From positions 1-42,159 of the forward strand of contig JADZFR010000020.1 in assembly GCA_020849795.1 (NCBI GenBank): a stretch of 42,159 bases of DNA, read 5' to 3'. How positions within the stretch are numbered: position 1 is the stretch's first letter; every line of letters starts with the position of its first letter. Origin of the DNA: Planctomycetota bacterium. Its GTDB lineage: Bacteria; Planctomycetota; UBA8742; UBA2392. The translations under genes and the position numbers were made by a program. Below are positions 1 through 7,570 of this stretch, in pieces. The notes below the pieces were generated by a model. That model was given only the letters and a program-made list of their open reading frames with translations. It was not told the DNA's origin and made no database searches.

Positions 1-346
1 GGTTCGTAGACTCGGTTCCAGCAGTGGTAACTGCCGAGTTTGTTTGGCTGGGCCTTGCCATTTGACGATGCGGGGCTGGTGGCAGTCGGCGCTGAGCCCG
101 CCAGGGGTGCTGCGTTCGGCGTGAAGCGCCAGTCTGGTTGGGCCGCAATATCAGGTGCCGACGCTGACGTTCGTGCGCTGGAATTGCGCTGGTTGGTCAC
201 AGGTGGCCCGCAGGGCGCTTCAATCATGGGCTGCATTGTACGTGACGCTCACGTTTTTGACACGCAATCCTGACCCCGTAGCGACGCGCAAATTGCAGCC
301 TGTGCGGCTGCAAGATCGCACAGGTTGCACGGGTCGCTCAGTGTGA
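1..346. other. Gene-poor window edge downstream of the integrase
   Basis: No convincing gene is visible. Short open frames exist on the plus strand (for example 40-273) but they have no usable SD and no recognisable protein features. The only clear structure is an 8-bp inverted repeat at 299-324 just past the integrase stop. The region may belong to the mobile segment carried by the integrase, but no attachment site can be defined from one end. Confidence 0.4.
299..324 (-). terminator. Inverted repeat past the integrase stop
   Basis: CCTGTGCG at 299-306 pairs with CGCACAGG at 317-324 around a 10-nt loop. It begins 22 bases downstream of the integrase stop (minus strand). There is no good T-run, so it could be a weak terminator or part of a recombination site rather than an intrinsic terminator. 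Confidence 0.35.
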
Positions 347-1327
347 TCAGCCGGCCATGCGCGCGGGGTGCGTCAGTGCGTGGACCTGCTTGAGCTTGAG
401 CGGGTTTACGTGGGTGTAGATCTGCGTGGTCTTGAGGTCGGCGTGGCCGAGCATCTCCTGGATAAAGCGGATGTCGGCGCCGTTTTCCAGCATGGCGGTG
501 GCCATGCTGTGCCGGAACATGTGGCAGGCACCGCGGCCGGCAATGCCGGCTTTACTGAGGTAGTCGCGCACAAGGATGCTGGCCCCCGACGGCGTGTACG
601 CGTTGCCTGTGCGGGACAGGAAGAGCTGATGCCGGACTTTGCGGCGCAGCAGCTTGGGCCGCACCTCGTTGAGGTAGCGCTGGATCCAGTGCAGTGCGCG
701 GGCGCCGATGGGGATTACGCGGTCTTTCTTTCCCTTGCCCTGGTTGACCAGCAGGAAGCCGCGCTCGACGTACAGTTCATCAAGGCGCAGGGCGATCAAC
801 TCTGCCCGCCTTATGCCCGTGGAGTAGAAGGTCTCAAGGATGGCCCGATCGCGGATGCCCATGAGGGTGTTCAAGTCGGGCAGCGCGAGAACTTTTTCGA
901 CTTGGGCCGGGCTGAGTACCTGCTTGGGCAGCCTGTGCTCAAGTTTCGGCAGGTCCATTTCTGAGGCCGGGTTGTGCGGAATGTGCCGCTTGCGCGAGAG
1001 CCATTTGAAGAAAGATCGCACAGCAACCAAGCGGCCGTGTTGTGCACTGGTCGTGAGGCGCCGCGCTGAAGAAGTGCTGCGCGCCTGTGCGACATGACGG
1101 AGGTAGCGATCAAGCACGCGCTTGGTTACATCGCGCGGCCTTGTTAGCCGGTGGTCTGCGCACCAGCGCAGGAACGAGTTGAGTTGAATCGTCCGCACGC
1201 GCACGGTGCCGGCGGAGTAGTTCATAGCCGCCATCCACTTGAGGTAGCGGCCAACGAACTGCTGCAGGCCGTTGCGGTCGGGCGCGGCGGTTGGGTCACA
1301 GATGCCTTCGAGCGCGGGTAGCTCCAT
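347..1327 (-). CDS. Tyrosine recombinase / phage-type integrase
   Basis: This 326-residue protein is a site-specific recombinase of the XerC/XerD-like integrase family, cutting and rejoining DNA through a 3'-phosphotyrosine intermediate. Residues ~20-115 form the SAM-like core-binding domain and ~135-315 the catalytic domain. All six catalytic positions are visible: Arg173 (TGIRRAEL), Lys198 (GKGKK), His269 and Arg272 (HMFRHS), His295 (LGHADLK) and Tyr304 (IYTHV). It therefore looks active. It lacks obvious N-terminal arm-binding or zinc domains, so it is closer to Xer-type or integron/small-element recombinases than to large phage integrases. There is no dif-like site or XerC/D housekeeping context. 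The flanks (1-346 and 1328-2196) are gene-poor, which fits a small mobile or decayed element. Family assignment is secure; the element it moves is not known. Confidence 0.9.
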   Translation of the reverse strand: MELPALEGICDPTAAPDRNGLQQFVGRYLKWMAAMNYSAGTVRVRTIQLNSFLRWCADHRLTRPRDVTKRVLDRYLRHVAQARSTSSARRLTTSAQHGRLVAVRSFFKWLSRKRHIPHNPASEMDLPKLEHRLPKQVLSPAQVEKVLALPDLNTLMGIRDRAILETFYSTGIRRAELIALRLDELYVERGFLLVNQGKGKKDRVIPIGARALHWIQRYLNEVRPKLLRRKVRHQLFLSRTGNAYTPSGASILVRDYLSKAGIAGRGACHMFRHSMATAMLENGADIRFIQEMLGHADLKTTQIYTHVNPLKLKQVHALTHPARMAG

Positions 1328-1798
1328 CGAAAAGACATCGACCCGACGCCTGTGCTGACTTGAGCAGCAATGCTCCAGGCTTGAGCGACCAAAGCAAACC
1401 AGCGCTGGGGCACACGATTGCTTGACAGAACATCAAAAGCACAGTTAGCCGCGATGGCTGCGCAGCGCGAACCGAGCCCAGAGCTGCAGCAGCACAGCCT
1501 TGTTCAAGTAGCCTGTGGGGAGAGCAAGGAAGGCCTATATTGGAGTACGCCAACATGAAACGCTCAACGAGGCGGGCAGGCCTGGTATCGATCGTCGCCT
1601 TGGTCGCGTGCAGGGTATGGGTGGCGAGCATCAACCGCTCAGGGGTGATGGCAAAGGCCACGACTATCTGGCGATTCTTGCGACTCCACATGGTTGGCTT
1701 TACGGGAGAATGCCAAATAGCGAGTTTTTGGCACCGAGTTCAGGGGGATTGAACGGCCTGTTCGCCGAGAAACCTGGAGACCCAATCAGTTCGAACCG
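1328..1798. other. Gene-poor stretch upstream of the integrase
   Basis: No supported gene. A plus-strand frame from 1555 (ATG) would begin with a short hydrophobic, lipoprotein-like leader ending in VALVAC, but what follows looks random and no family is recognised. Nothing resembling an integron cassette recombination site or a second integrase gene is evident. It may be decayed element DNA. Confidence 0.35.
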
Positions 1799-1987
1799 CT
1801 AATTTATGGCGCCGAGCACCAGGATCGCGTGTCGTATGCTTGGTGAAAGCGTCGACCATGCCTGAACCAACTCGGCAAGGTCGGGGTGCGTACGAGCGAG
1901 TTCCGCCAAGCAGGACGCCAAGCGGTTTTCGGAATGGCTTGGAACGCCTGAATCTGCGCCTTCCGTGTTCACCGGCAGGGGACTCAT
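1799..1987 (-). CDS. Small hypothetical protein or integrase-associated remnant
   Basis: A 62-residue frame from an ATG preceded by a G-rich stretch. The C-terminal half, beginning near LASCLAELARTHPDLAEL and ending in HAILVLGAIN, has the hydrophobic pattern of a short helical tail (Asp-Leu-Ala-x-x-Val-x-x-Trp, then Pro/Ser-x-x-Ile-Arg) that I recall beside or at the end of planctomycete integrases. That comparison is from memory and unverified. The N-terminal part is Ser/Glu-rich and featureless. It lies upstream of the integrase gene on the same strand, so it could be an excisionase-like partner, a remnant, or spurious. Confidence 0.35.
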   Translation of the reverse strand: MSPLPVNTEGADSGVPSHSENRLASCLAELARTHPDLAELVQAWSTLSPSIRHAILVLGAIN

Positions 1988-2092
1988 AAGCCCCCGGTCC
2001 TCAGCATGGATGTCAACAGGACTGCAAGCACAACTGCAAGCACTTCGACACTTCGCCACCAAGCCCTAGAAATGTGGGCTCAGCAAGCAAGT

Positions 2093-2115
2093 GGGGCGGG
2101 TTTAGAGCCCGCCCC
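2093..2115. repeat. GC-rich 8-bp hairpin
   Basis: GGGGCGGG at 2093-2100 and CCCGCCCC at 2108-2115 flank a 7-nt loop. It lies between the integrase region and the end of the RIO kinase gene, about 80 bases past the kinase stop. There is no T-run, so it may be a repetitive palindrome rather than a terminator. Confidence 0.45.
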
Positions 2116-2160
2116 TGGGGTACTGCCGGATGTTCCAGACGTCAGATCTCCTCATGTTCA

Positions 2161-2180
2161 CGCCGAAGACAGCTTCGGCG
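2161..2180 (-). terminator. Hairpin just past the RIO kinase stop
   Basis: CGCCGAAG (2161-2168) pairs perfectly with CTTCGGCG (2173-2180) around a 4-nt loop, starting 17 bases after the kinase stop codon. The position fits a 3' hairpin that ends or stabilises the kinase mRNA, although a T-tract is missing. Confidence 0.5.
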
Positions 2181-2196
2181 GTTTGCGGTTGCACTG

Positions 2197-2946
2197 CTAA
2201 AGCTCGGCGCGTTTCCAGCGACGCCACAGGTCGGCGGTGAAGCCCTTTGTGTTGTCGCGCACACCGCGTTTCTCAAACCAACGGAACGTGGTTTCAACGT
2301 CCCGCAGCAGCAGGTCGTGCGCGTTGGGGTTGAACCGGGCATCGACGGCCTGCGGCAGGTCAATGATGCGCACCATGTCGCCGGGGTCAGTGGCATCGAT
2401 CATGATGTTGTACGGGCTTAAGTCGCCGTGCACAAAGTTGGCCTGCAACATCATCTCAATGTTGGCCTTGATCAGTTGCCACGCGTCCTGCGCCAGTTGA
2501 CGCGTCAAGTCGGCCTGGTGCAGCATCGGGCAGGGCCCGTGTTCGTCCCCGTAAAACTCCATCAGGATCGCCCGGCCGGCTTGCTTCACGGGCGTCGGCA
2601 CGTAGACGCCGGCGCGGTGCAGCTTGGTCAGGTGCTCCCACTCCTGCCCTACCCACAACATGAAATGCACTTCCAGCCCGAACTCGCTGCCGTTCTCGTA
2701 CGCGCGCCGCACGCGCGTGTTGTGGTACATCTGGGTGCGGTTTTCCTGGTACACCGCGTCGTTGCGGAACGAGCGGTCACGAATGTGCTTGTACACCTTC
2801 GCTGCCAGAAACTCCGCGCCCGTGCCCGGGTGCGCGCGGCAGGCAAACACTGTGGCCTCTTTGCCGCTCTTGACCGGGTACAGCACTTCCGTAATCAGCG
2901 ACAGGTCAATAAACCCGTCGAGTGCTTCTTTCGTTTCAGAATCCAT
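2197..2946 (-). CDS. RIO-family serine/threonine protein kinase
   Basis: This 249-residue protein is an atypical protein kinase of the RIO (RIO1-like) family. Visible elements in order: the flexible phosphate-binding stretch SGKEATV (27-33), the ATP-contacting Lys50 (AAKVYK), the catalytic loop HGDLSPYN with Asp175 and Asn180, and the metal-binding Asp196 (RIIDL). All catalytic residues are present and the length is that of a bare RIO domain. Archaeal and eukaryotic RIO proteins act in ribosome maturation; bacterial ones are poorly characterised, so the substrate is unknown. I chose the ATG at 2946 because homology begins directly after it; in-frame sequence upstream has no kinase character. 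Translation may be coupled to the short frame at 2895-3005, which starts from a much stronger SD and overlaps this gene out of frame. Confidence 0.88.
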   Translation of the reverse strand: MDSETKEALDGFIDLSLITEVLYPVKSGKEATVFACRAHPGTGAEFLAAKVYKHIRDRSFRNDAVYQENRTQMYHNTRVRRAYENGSEFGLEVHFMLWVGQEWEHLTKLHRAGVYVPTPVKQAGRAILMEFYGDEHGPCPMLHQADLTRQLAQDAWQLIKANIEMMLQANFVHGDLSPYNIMIDATDPGDMVRIIDLPQAVDARFNPNAHDLLLRDVETTFRWFEKRGVRDNTKGFTADLWRRWKRAEL

Positions 2947-3005
2947 TTCCGTGTTCCATTGATTGCGGGCATCGCCCGCTGCGTCAGAACCTTCAAGTTG
3001 GGCAT
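2895..3005 (-). CDS. 36-codon ORF with strong SD overlapping the kinase start
   Basis: An AAGGAGG SD lies 6 nt before an ATG at 3005. The 36-codon frame ends at a TGA inside the kinase gene, in a different frame. Its first residues are MPNLKVLTQRA; it resembles nothing I know. Ribosomes using this start would cross the hairpin at 2965-2979 and the kinase start at 2946, so it may be a coupling leader. Alternatively it marks the original kinase start, with a frameshift separating it from the domain. Confidence 0.4.
   Translation of the reverse strand: MPNLKVLTQRAMPAINGTRKWILKRKKHSTGLLTCR
2965..2979 (-). promoter_or_regulatory. Hairpin before the kinase start codon
   Basis: GCGGGC (2965-2970) and GCCCGC (2974-2979) form a 6-bp stem with a 3-nt loop ending about 19 nt before the kinase ATG. 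It could hinder ribosome access unless opened by translation of the upstream short frame. Confidence 0.35.
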
Positions 3006-3087
3006 GACGCGCCTCCTTTCCTGGCTTCTGCGGCTGACCTCCGGGCCCATGCCCGAAAGCCATCCGCAAAAGGCAGATCAAATGAAC

Positions 3088-3112
3088 GAGGCCGGTCACG
3101 AAGACCGGCCTC
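3088..3112 (-). promoter_or_regulatory. Perfect 10-bp hairpin in the RIO kinase leader
   Basis: GAGGCCGGTC (3088-3097) pairs perfectly with GACCGGCCTC (3103-3112) around a 5-nt loop. It lies between the micro-ORF at 3141-3173 and the kinase. On the minus strand the stem is followed by a moderately T-rich stretch (GTTCATTTGAT). It could be an attenuator or terminator of the short leader transcript. Confidence 0.5.
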
Positions 3113-3140
3113 ACGATTGGGTGGGTAAACGGTCTCGCGT

Positions 3141-3173
3141 CTAAGCCTCGATGATTTCCGCAATGGCCGACAT
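3141..3173 (-). CDS. 10-codon micro-ORF (possible leader peptide)
   Basis: ATG at 3173 follows a GGAGGG SD with a 4-nt gap and encodes MSAIAEIIEA then TAG. It sits ~20 nt downstream of the predicted transcription start and ~30 nt before a perfect hairpin, the arrangement of a leader peptide with attenuator. The residues resemble the first ten of some enolases, so a decayed gene start is an alternative. Confidence 0.35.
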   Translation of the reverse strand: MSAIAEIIEA

Positions 3174-3200
3174 GAGACCCTCCGTAGATGAAGCCCGCTG

Positions 3201-3228
3201 AGTGTACCGCACACTGTTGACGAGTCAA
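3201..3228 (-). promoter_or_regulatory. Predicted sigma-70 promoter for the RIO kinase transcript
   Basis: On the minus strand TTGACT (3223-3228) and TACACT (3201-3206) are separated by 16 nt. The -35 box lies inside the palindrome at 3214-3231, so a dimeric regulator there would compete with RNA polymerase. Confidence 0.5.
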
Positions 3229-3231
3229 CAG
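3214..3231. promoter_or_regulatory. Operator-like palindrome TTGAC-N2-GTCAA, copy 1
   Basis: CTGTTGAC at 3214-3221 and GTCAACAG at 3224-3231 are perfect inverted halves separated by GA. The same core occurs at 35378-35389 and 36769-36788, all in intergenic DNA, which suggests one transcription factor. The regulator is not identifiable here. Confidence 0.5.
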
Positions 3232-3259
3232 AAATCACGCAATCCCATCTCTACCGCCG

Positions 3260-4126
3260 TCAGTCCTTGTAACTCTTGAGGTCTTTGTCTTCGAACTTGC
3301 CATCTGCGGCGCCTTCGAACTTCTTCTTGGCGTCGCCGAACGTCTTTTCCCAGGTCTTGCTGACGTGCACGTCGCTGGCGACTTTGTCGTACTTCAGCGC
3401 ATCGGTCCGGAACTTGTTCAGTTCGGCGCCGTCCGGCGCGGCCAGTTCATGCGCGGCCTGCGTGTGGCGGCAGGCCTCTGACCGCAATTGCCCGTCGGCC
3501 AGCGCCTCGACCTCGGCGCGGTCGTGAATGAACACGGGCATGTAGTTCGCATCCAGTGTGTGCAGGTGCAGAAACAGGTAGTGGGCATAGCGCGCCTGGT
3601 ACCAGGCCTTGATGCAGTCGGCCCATTCCTTCTCAAGGTTGTTTTTGCCCTTGTCTTTGTCGGCGGCCTTGCGCGACTCTTTCACTTTCTCGTACTTGTC
3701 GCGCCAGTGCTTCAGCTCCTGCTGCCAGTGCTTGTACGACTTGGACTTCTCCAGCTCATACGTCTTGTCCTTCACCGCTGCGATAAACGCATCGACGTAG
3801 TCCTGGTGCATGTCAGGCTTCGGCTCAGGCTTTGGTTCCGGTTTGGGCTCCGGCTTCGGCTCGGGTTTGGGCTCCGGCTTGGGCTTGGGCTCGGGTTTGG
3901 GTTCCGGCTTCGGCTGAGGCTTCGGCTCGGGTTTTGGTTCCGGCTTGGGCTCCGGCTTTGGCTCTGGTTTGGGCTCGGGCTTGGGTTTGGGTTGCGGTTT
4001 CGGCTCGGGTTTCGGCTCGGGGTCCTTCTCGACCGTCGGCGGCGGATTGTCGTCGTGGTGGTGCACGACGGTCGAAGAACAACCCGCCAGCAAAACCGCC
4101 AACACCGCTGCAAGCAGATAGCGCAT
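3260..4126 (-). CDS. Lipoprotein with Pro-Lys spacer and helical C-terminal domain
   Basis: A 288-residue exported lipoprotein. The leader MRYLLAAVLAVLLAGC gives a lipobox LLAGC with the lipidated Cys at residue 16. A His/Asp patch follows, then a 70-residue rod of Pro-Glu-Pro-Lys repeats (35-104), then a charged helical region (about 105-288) rich in Lys, Glu and Asp that I do not recognise. Such Pro-Lys rods, as in TonB, span the periplasm or wall. The ATG at 4126 has a GGGAGG SD; a start seven codons upstream lacks one. It lies tail-first against the kinase leader and downstream of formate dehydrogenase on the same strand, separated by 58 bases, with no functional link visible. Role unknown; possibly envelope tethering. 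Confidence 0.8.
   Translation of the reverse strand: MRYLLAAVLAVLLAGCSSTVVHHHDDNPPPTVEKDPEPKPEPKPQPKPKPEPKPEPKPEPKPEPKPEPKPQPKPEPKPEPKPKPEPKPEPKPEPKPEPKPEPKPDMHQDYVDAFIAAVKDKTYELEKSKSYKHWQQELKHWRDKYEKVKESRKAADKDKGKNNLEKEWADCIKAWYQARYAHYLFLHLHTLDANYMPVFIHDRAEVEALADGQLRSEACRHTQAAHELAAPDGAELNKFRTDALKYDKVASDVHVSKTWEKTFGDAKKKFEGAADGKFEDKDLKSYKD
3815..4024 (-). repeat. In-frame 12-bp repeats encoding PEPK
   Basis: About 210 bp of imperfect tandem repeats with a 12-bp unit (codons for Pro-Glu-Pro-Lys, some Gln or Lys substitutions) inside the lipoprotein. Synonymous differences between units show the array is not a very recent expansion. Copy number could vary between strains. Confidence 0.8.
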
Positions 4127-4184
4127 CGCAAACCTCCCGGGCCTCAATCCGGGTATTGTGCACTATCGCGCGTGGATATGAAAC

Positions 4185-6971
4185 TTAGACCTGCGGATGG
4201 CGCAGGGCAGCCAGCTCGGCTTCCGCCTCAGCCGGTTTGCCGGCCTTGAGCGGCAAAAGGTTCACCGCGCAAACCTTGTACTCGGCGGTGCCCGCCAGCG
4301 GGTCACCGGCGTCGATGGTCAACTTGTTGATGGCGGCTTCGACGAAGTGCAACGGCATCCAGACGCAGCCCTTCTGCACGCGGCCGGACAGCCAGACCTT
4401 GGCCTTGATGCCGCCGCGGCGCGACACGATCTTTACCATGTCGCCGTCCTTCACGCCCAGGCTGGCGGCGTCTGCCTCATGCACTTCAATCTGGCATTCA
4501 CCAACCTTGTCCATGGTGCCGCTGTCACGGCGCGTCTGGGTGCCGGCGTTGTAGTGGTACAGCACGCGACCGGTGGCAAGGCTGAAGGGATACTCGCGGT
4601 CAGGCATTTCCACCGGTGGCCGGAAGTTGGTCACGATAAACGTGCCCTTGCCCTTCACCGGCCCGCCCTTGTGCATGTACACCGTGCCCTCGTGCTCGGG
4701 CGACGTGCACGGCCACTGGATGCCCATAGGTGTGCGGTCCAGCCGCTCGTGGCTGATGCCCGCATAGCGCGGGGCCAGCGACGCGATTTCGGCATAAATC
4801 TCGCCTGCATTCTTGTAATGCGGCATCGCGTAGCCGGATGCTCGCGCGAAGTCACACAGGATCTGCCAGTCAGGCCGCGCGTTGCCCGGCGGGTCAATGG
4901 CTTTGCGCACGCGCTGTACGCGGCGGTCAGTGTTCGTGAACACGCCGTCTTTTTCGGCAAAGTTTGCGGCAGGAAAGACCACGTTGGCGTACTTTGTGGT
5001 CTCGTTCATGAAGATGTCCTGGTGAATCAGGAACTCAAGCTCCTTCACCCCGTGTTCCAGGTGATTGGTGTTGGGCTCGGAGATCAGGATGTCCTCGCCC
5101 ATCACGTACAGCGACTTCACGGTGCCTTCTTCGACGCCCTTCATGATCGCATTCAGGTTCAATCCGATCGTCGCGGGCAGATCAGTCGCCCACGCCTTTT
5201 CAAACTTGGCCTGAATCGCCGGGTCTTCGGCCGGCTGAAACCCCGTGTAGTAGAGCGGCGTGGCGCCGGCGTCGGTGGCGCCCTGCACGTTGTTCTGGCC
5301 GCGCAGTGAGTTCAGGCCGCCAAACGGCACACCGAGGTGGCCGGTCATCATTACCAGGTTGGCCAGGCTGAAAATATTGTCCGTGCCGTGAGCGTGCTCG
5401 GTGATACCGAGCGTGTAATAGATGGCGGCTTTGCGCGTGGTCGCGTACTCGATGGCGGCGGCGCGGATCATGGCCGCGGGCACACCGGTGACACGCTCAG
5501 CTTCTGCCAGGTTGAACTTGGCGAGGTTGGCCTTCAACTCCGGCCAGCCCTCGGTGTGCGTGTGAATGAACTCCTTATCCGTCAGGCCTTCATCGACGAT
5601 CACCTTGGCCATGGCATTGATCAACCATACGTCGGTGCCCGGCTTGAGCTGCATGTGCAGGTCGGCGTAGTCGGTCAGCCAGATCTTGCGCGGGTCGGCG
5701 ACCACCAGGCGCGCACCGCGCTGGCGGGCGACCTTCATTTCCATGGCGATAATCGGGTGCGCTTCTGTGGTGTTGCTGCCGATGATGAACATGAAGTCCA
5801 ACTCCCGGATTTCCGGGATGCTGTTGGACATCACACCTGCCCCGAAGCTCTTGACCAGAGCTTGCTCAGTGGGGAAATGTCACGTGGCGGCACACGAGTG
5901 CACGTTGCCGGACTTGAACGCGGCACGCGCGACCTTGCCCATCAGGAAGTTCTCTTCGCCGGTGCAACGCGCCGATGAAATGAAGCCCATCGCCTTGGGC
6001 CCGTGGCGCTGCTTGACGCGATTCATGCCCTCAGCCGCGAACTTCAGCGCTTCGTCCCAGCTTACGGCGTGCAGCTTGCCGTCGGCCTTGCGAATCATGG
6101 GCTCGGTGATGCGGTCCTTGTGATGGATGAAGTCGTAGGCAAACCGGCCCTTGATGCACAGGTTGCCGTCGTTCACGGTTTCGCCGGGCGGCGGGCTGGT
6201 CACGCGCACGACTTTCTCTACGCCGTCAACCTTGGCGACGTTCAAATCCATCTGGCAGCCCACGCCGCAATAGTTGCACGTCGTGCGCACCTTGCGCTCA
6301 AGCTGCTGCGGCAGGATTTCAATTGCCTTCTTTTCTACCAGCGCGCCCGTCGGGCAGGTGTCGATGCAGCCGCCGCACAACTCACACGAAGTATCCAGCA
6401 GGCCGCGCATGCCGGCTGTGCCGATTGTGGTTTCGCTGCCGCGGCCGGTGAGGGTGATGGCGTTGACGGCTTCGATTTCGTCGCAATAGCGTGTGCAGCG
6501 GGCGCAGAGCACGCACAACTCGGGCTGAAAGGTGATGTACGGGTTCTTGTCGCCGGGGCGCGCCGCACGGGGCGCCTCGACGGCGTCCAGGCTCAGGGTC
6601 TGGCATTCCTGCGCCCATTCGCGAAGGCCGTTGCCGTTGCAGGTTTCAACAGGCAGGCCTTCGTCGTCGAGTTTGTGGTCGGCCATGTACAGGCTGACCA
6701 ATACGTCTTGGTGGCGTTGCACGCGCTTGCTGGTTTCCTGCGTTTTAACGTTCTGGCCGGGGGCGACTTTCCATGCGCACGACGGCTGCAAGCGCCGCTG
6801 GCCGTCAACTTCAACCAGGCATGCGCGGCACGCGCCGGCCGGGTCAAGCCTTTTGTCGTCGCAAAGGGTGGGGATGTGAATGCCTGCGCGCTGCGCGGCA
6901 CGCAGCACCATCTCGCCCGCATGGGCCACAACGGGCTTGCCGTCAACCGTGATCGTGAACGTCTCAGCCAT
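4185..6971 (-). CDS. fdhA: Selenocysteine formate dehydrogenase, catalytic alpha subunit
   Basis: A 928-residue molybdenum/tungsten bis-MGD enzyme oxidising formate to CO2 (or the reverse) in the cytoplasm. Domains: ferredoxin-like [2Fe-2S] (Cys37, 48, 51, 65); a NuoG-like segment (~85-125); two [4Fe-4S] clusters (Cys153/156/159/163 and Cys196/199/202/206); then the molybdopterin domain with its own cluster (Cys232/235/239/272). An in-frame TGA at 5880-5882 falls at residue 364 in the context CAAT-TGA-HFPT, exactly where the family has the metal-ligand Cys or Sec followed by the catalytic His (365). The reading frame continues with high similarity (FGAGVMSNSI, LRGQNNVQGA) to the stop at 4185. 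A SECIS-like hairpin follows the TGA. With the fused NuoEF-type subunit upstream it forms an NAD-linked soluble enzyme (FdsABG-like). No SD; a TATACT box lies 9 nt before the ATG. The sel genes and fdhD are not in the window. Confidence 0.93.
5840..5882 (-). promoter_or_regulatory. UGA codon plus SECIS-like hairpin
   Basis: Read on the minus strand, TGA (5882-5880) is followed 23 nt later by a hairpin: AAGCTCT (5863-5857), loop GGTCA (5856-5852), AGAGCTT (5851-5845). CCCC (5874-5871) can pair with GGGG (5843-5840) as an outer stem across an asymmetric internal loop. The apical loop carries GGUC, matching the G-U element that SelB recognises in the E. coli fdhF SECIS, though the loop is about 5 nt further from the UGA than in E. 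coli. Confidence 0.75.
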
Positions 6972-6980
6972 CAGCGGGCA

Positions 6981-6986
6981 AGTATA
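6981..6986 (-). promoter_or_regulatory. -10 box directly upstream of fdhA
   Basis: TATACT (5 of 6 to consensus) ends 9 nt before the fdhA ATG, and no SD lies in between. Transcription starting about 7 nt downstream would give a nearly leaderless mRNA. The -35 match is poor (TTCCCA at 15 nt). It would give fdhA its own promoter downstream of the inserted REP/transposase module. Confidence 0.4.
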
Positions 6987-7037
6987 GCATCAGAATGGAA
7001 TTGGGAAGGCATTGAACCAAATCAGCCCCGGCACCAG

Positions 7038-7057
7038 CCCCGGCCGGAAGGCCGGGG
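7038..7057 (+). repeat. REP-like palindrome, copy 1
   Basis: CCCCGGCC, GGAA, GGCCGGGG form a perfect 8-bp stem with a tetraloop. It lies 8 bases past the stop of the Y1 transposase gene. Two further copies at 8401 and 8444 are in the opposite orientation; the shared flank (CTG then TG beyond the stem) supports one family. Such palindromes beside a Y1 transposase are the hallmark of REP/RAYT systems. Confidence 0.75.
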
Positions 7058-7065
7058 GAAAAGCG

Positions 7066-7548
7066 CTAGTCGTCCGGCAAGTCCGGCCCTTGGCCGTTGC
7101 GCACGTACTCGGATGCGTCGGCTGCGTCCTTGGCGGATTCCAACAACGAGTAGCTCCCTCGTTCTGACCAAACCGGTTGATCCCGTGCAACCAGTCTCTC
7201 TTCCCTCAGGGCGCGCGTTGCGCGCGCCTTGACTGAATTCAGGACTCGGGAACCGTCAGCATCCGCGAGTACAACCAGATGCACGTGGTTGCTTCGGACG
7301 TTTAGTTCCCGCAGTTCCCATCCGCGAAACGACACATGTTCCAGAATGGCCTCACGGACAACTTTGCGCATAGGACCTGAGAGTGCCATCGCGGGGCGAT
7401 TCATGCGTCGGCGCATTTCGGCTTCGAGCCTTTGATCGGGTGACAGGATCTTCCGGGCGAGCGAGGTGGCTTTGCGGTCGTGGGATCCACGGGCGTCTCC
7501 GTGAAGCCACGTTCCGTAGCAGGTAAACGTCACGAAGTACACGGGCAT
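7066..7548 (-). CDS. REP-associated Y1 (IS200-like) transposase
   Basis: A 160-residue single-strand DNA endonuclease/transposase of the HUH Y1 family. The N-terminal VYFVTFTCYGTWLHG block is typical of a well-populated IS200-like group; the HUH metal site is His88-Val-His90 (NVRSNHVHLVV), and Tyr148 (ASEYVRNGQ) is the best catalytic tyrosine candidate. Length matches a complete RAYT-type protein, with no accessory TnpB gene. The ATG at 7548 has a weak AGGA 7-8 nt upstream; 69 bp of open frame further upstream carries no similarity. It follows the modification-like gene by 22 bp and is followed by a REP palindrome, so the protein is probably the agent that moves or multiplies the REP sequences here. 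Members of this family often act for the host rather than as selfish transposons. Confidence 0.85.
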   Translation of the reverse strand: MPVYFVTFTCYGTWLHGDARGSHDRKATSLARKILSPDQRLEAEMRRRMNRPAMALSGPMRKVVREAILEHVSFRGWELRELNVRSNHVHLVVLADADGSRVLNSVKARATRALREERLVARDQPVWSERGSYSLLESAKDAADASEYVRNGQGPDLPDD

Positions 7549-7570
7549 GCAGAGTCCTGGGTCGACTGCT

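Noticed and set aside
1..2196. Integron with cassette array
   Set aside because: The recombinase lacks an evident IntI-specific insertion and no attC-like sites can be seen.
3488..4249. 253-codon Leu/Gly/Phe-rich frame on the plus strand
   Set aside because: It is the antisense reading of the PEPK repeat array; periodic but not a real membrane protein.
5834..5882. Frameshift or pseudogene in formate dehydrogenase
   Set aside because: The stop is in-frame TGA at the exact Sec/Cys position, homology continues without a frame change, and a SECIS-like hairpin follows; selenocysteine is the better explanation.
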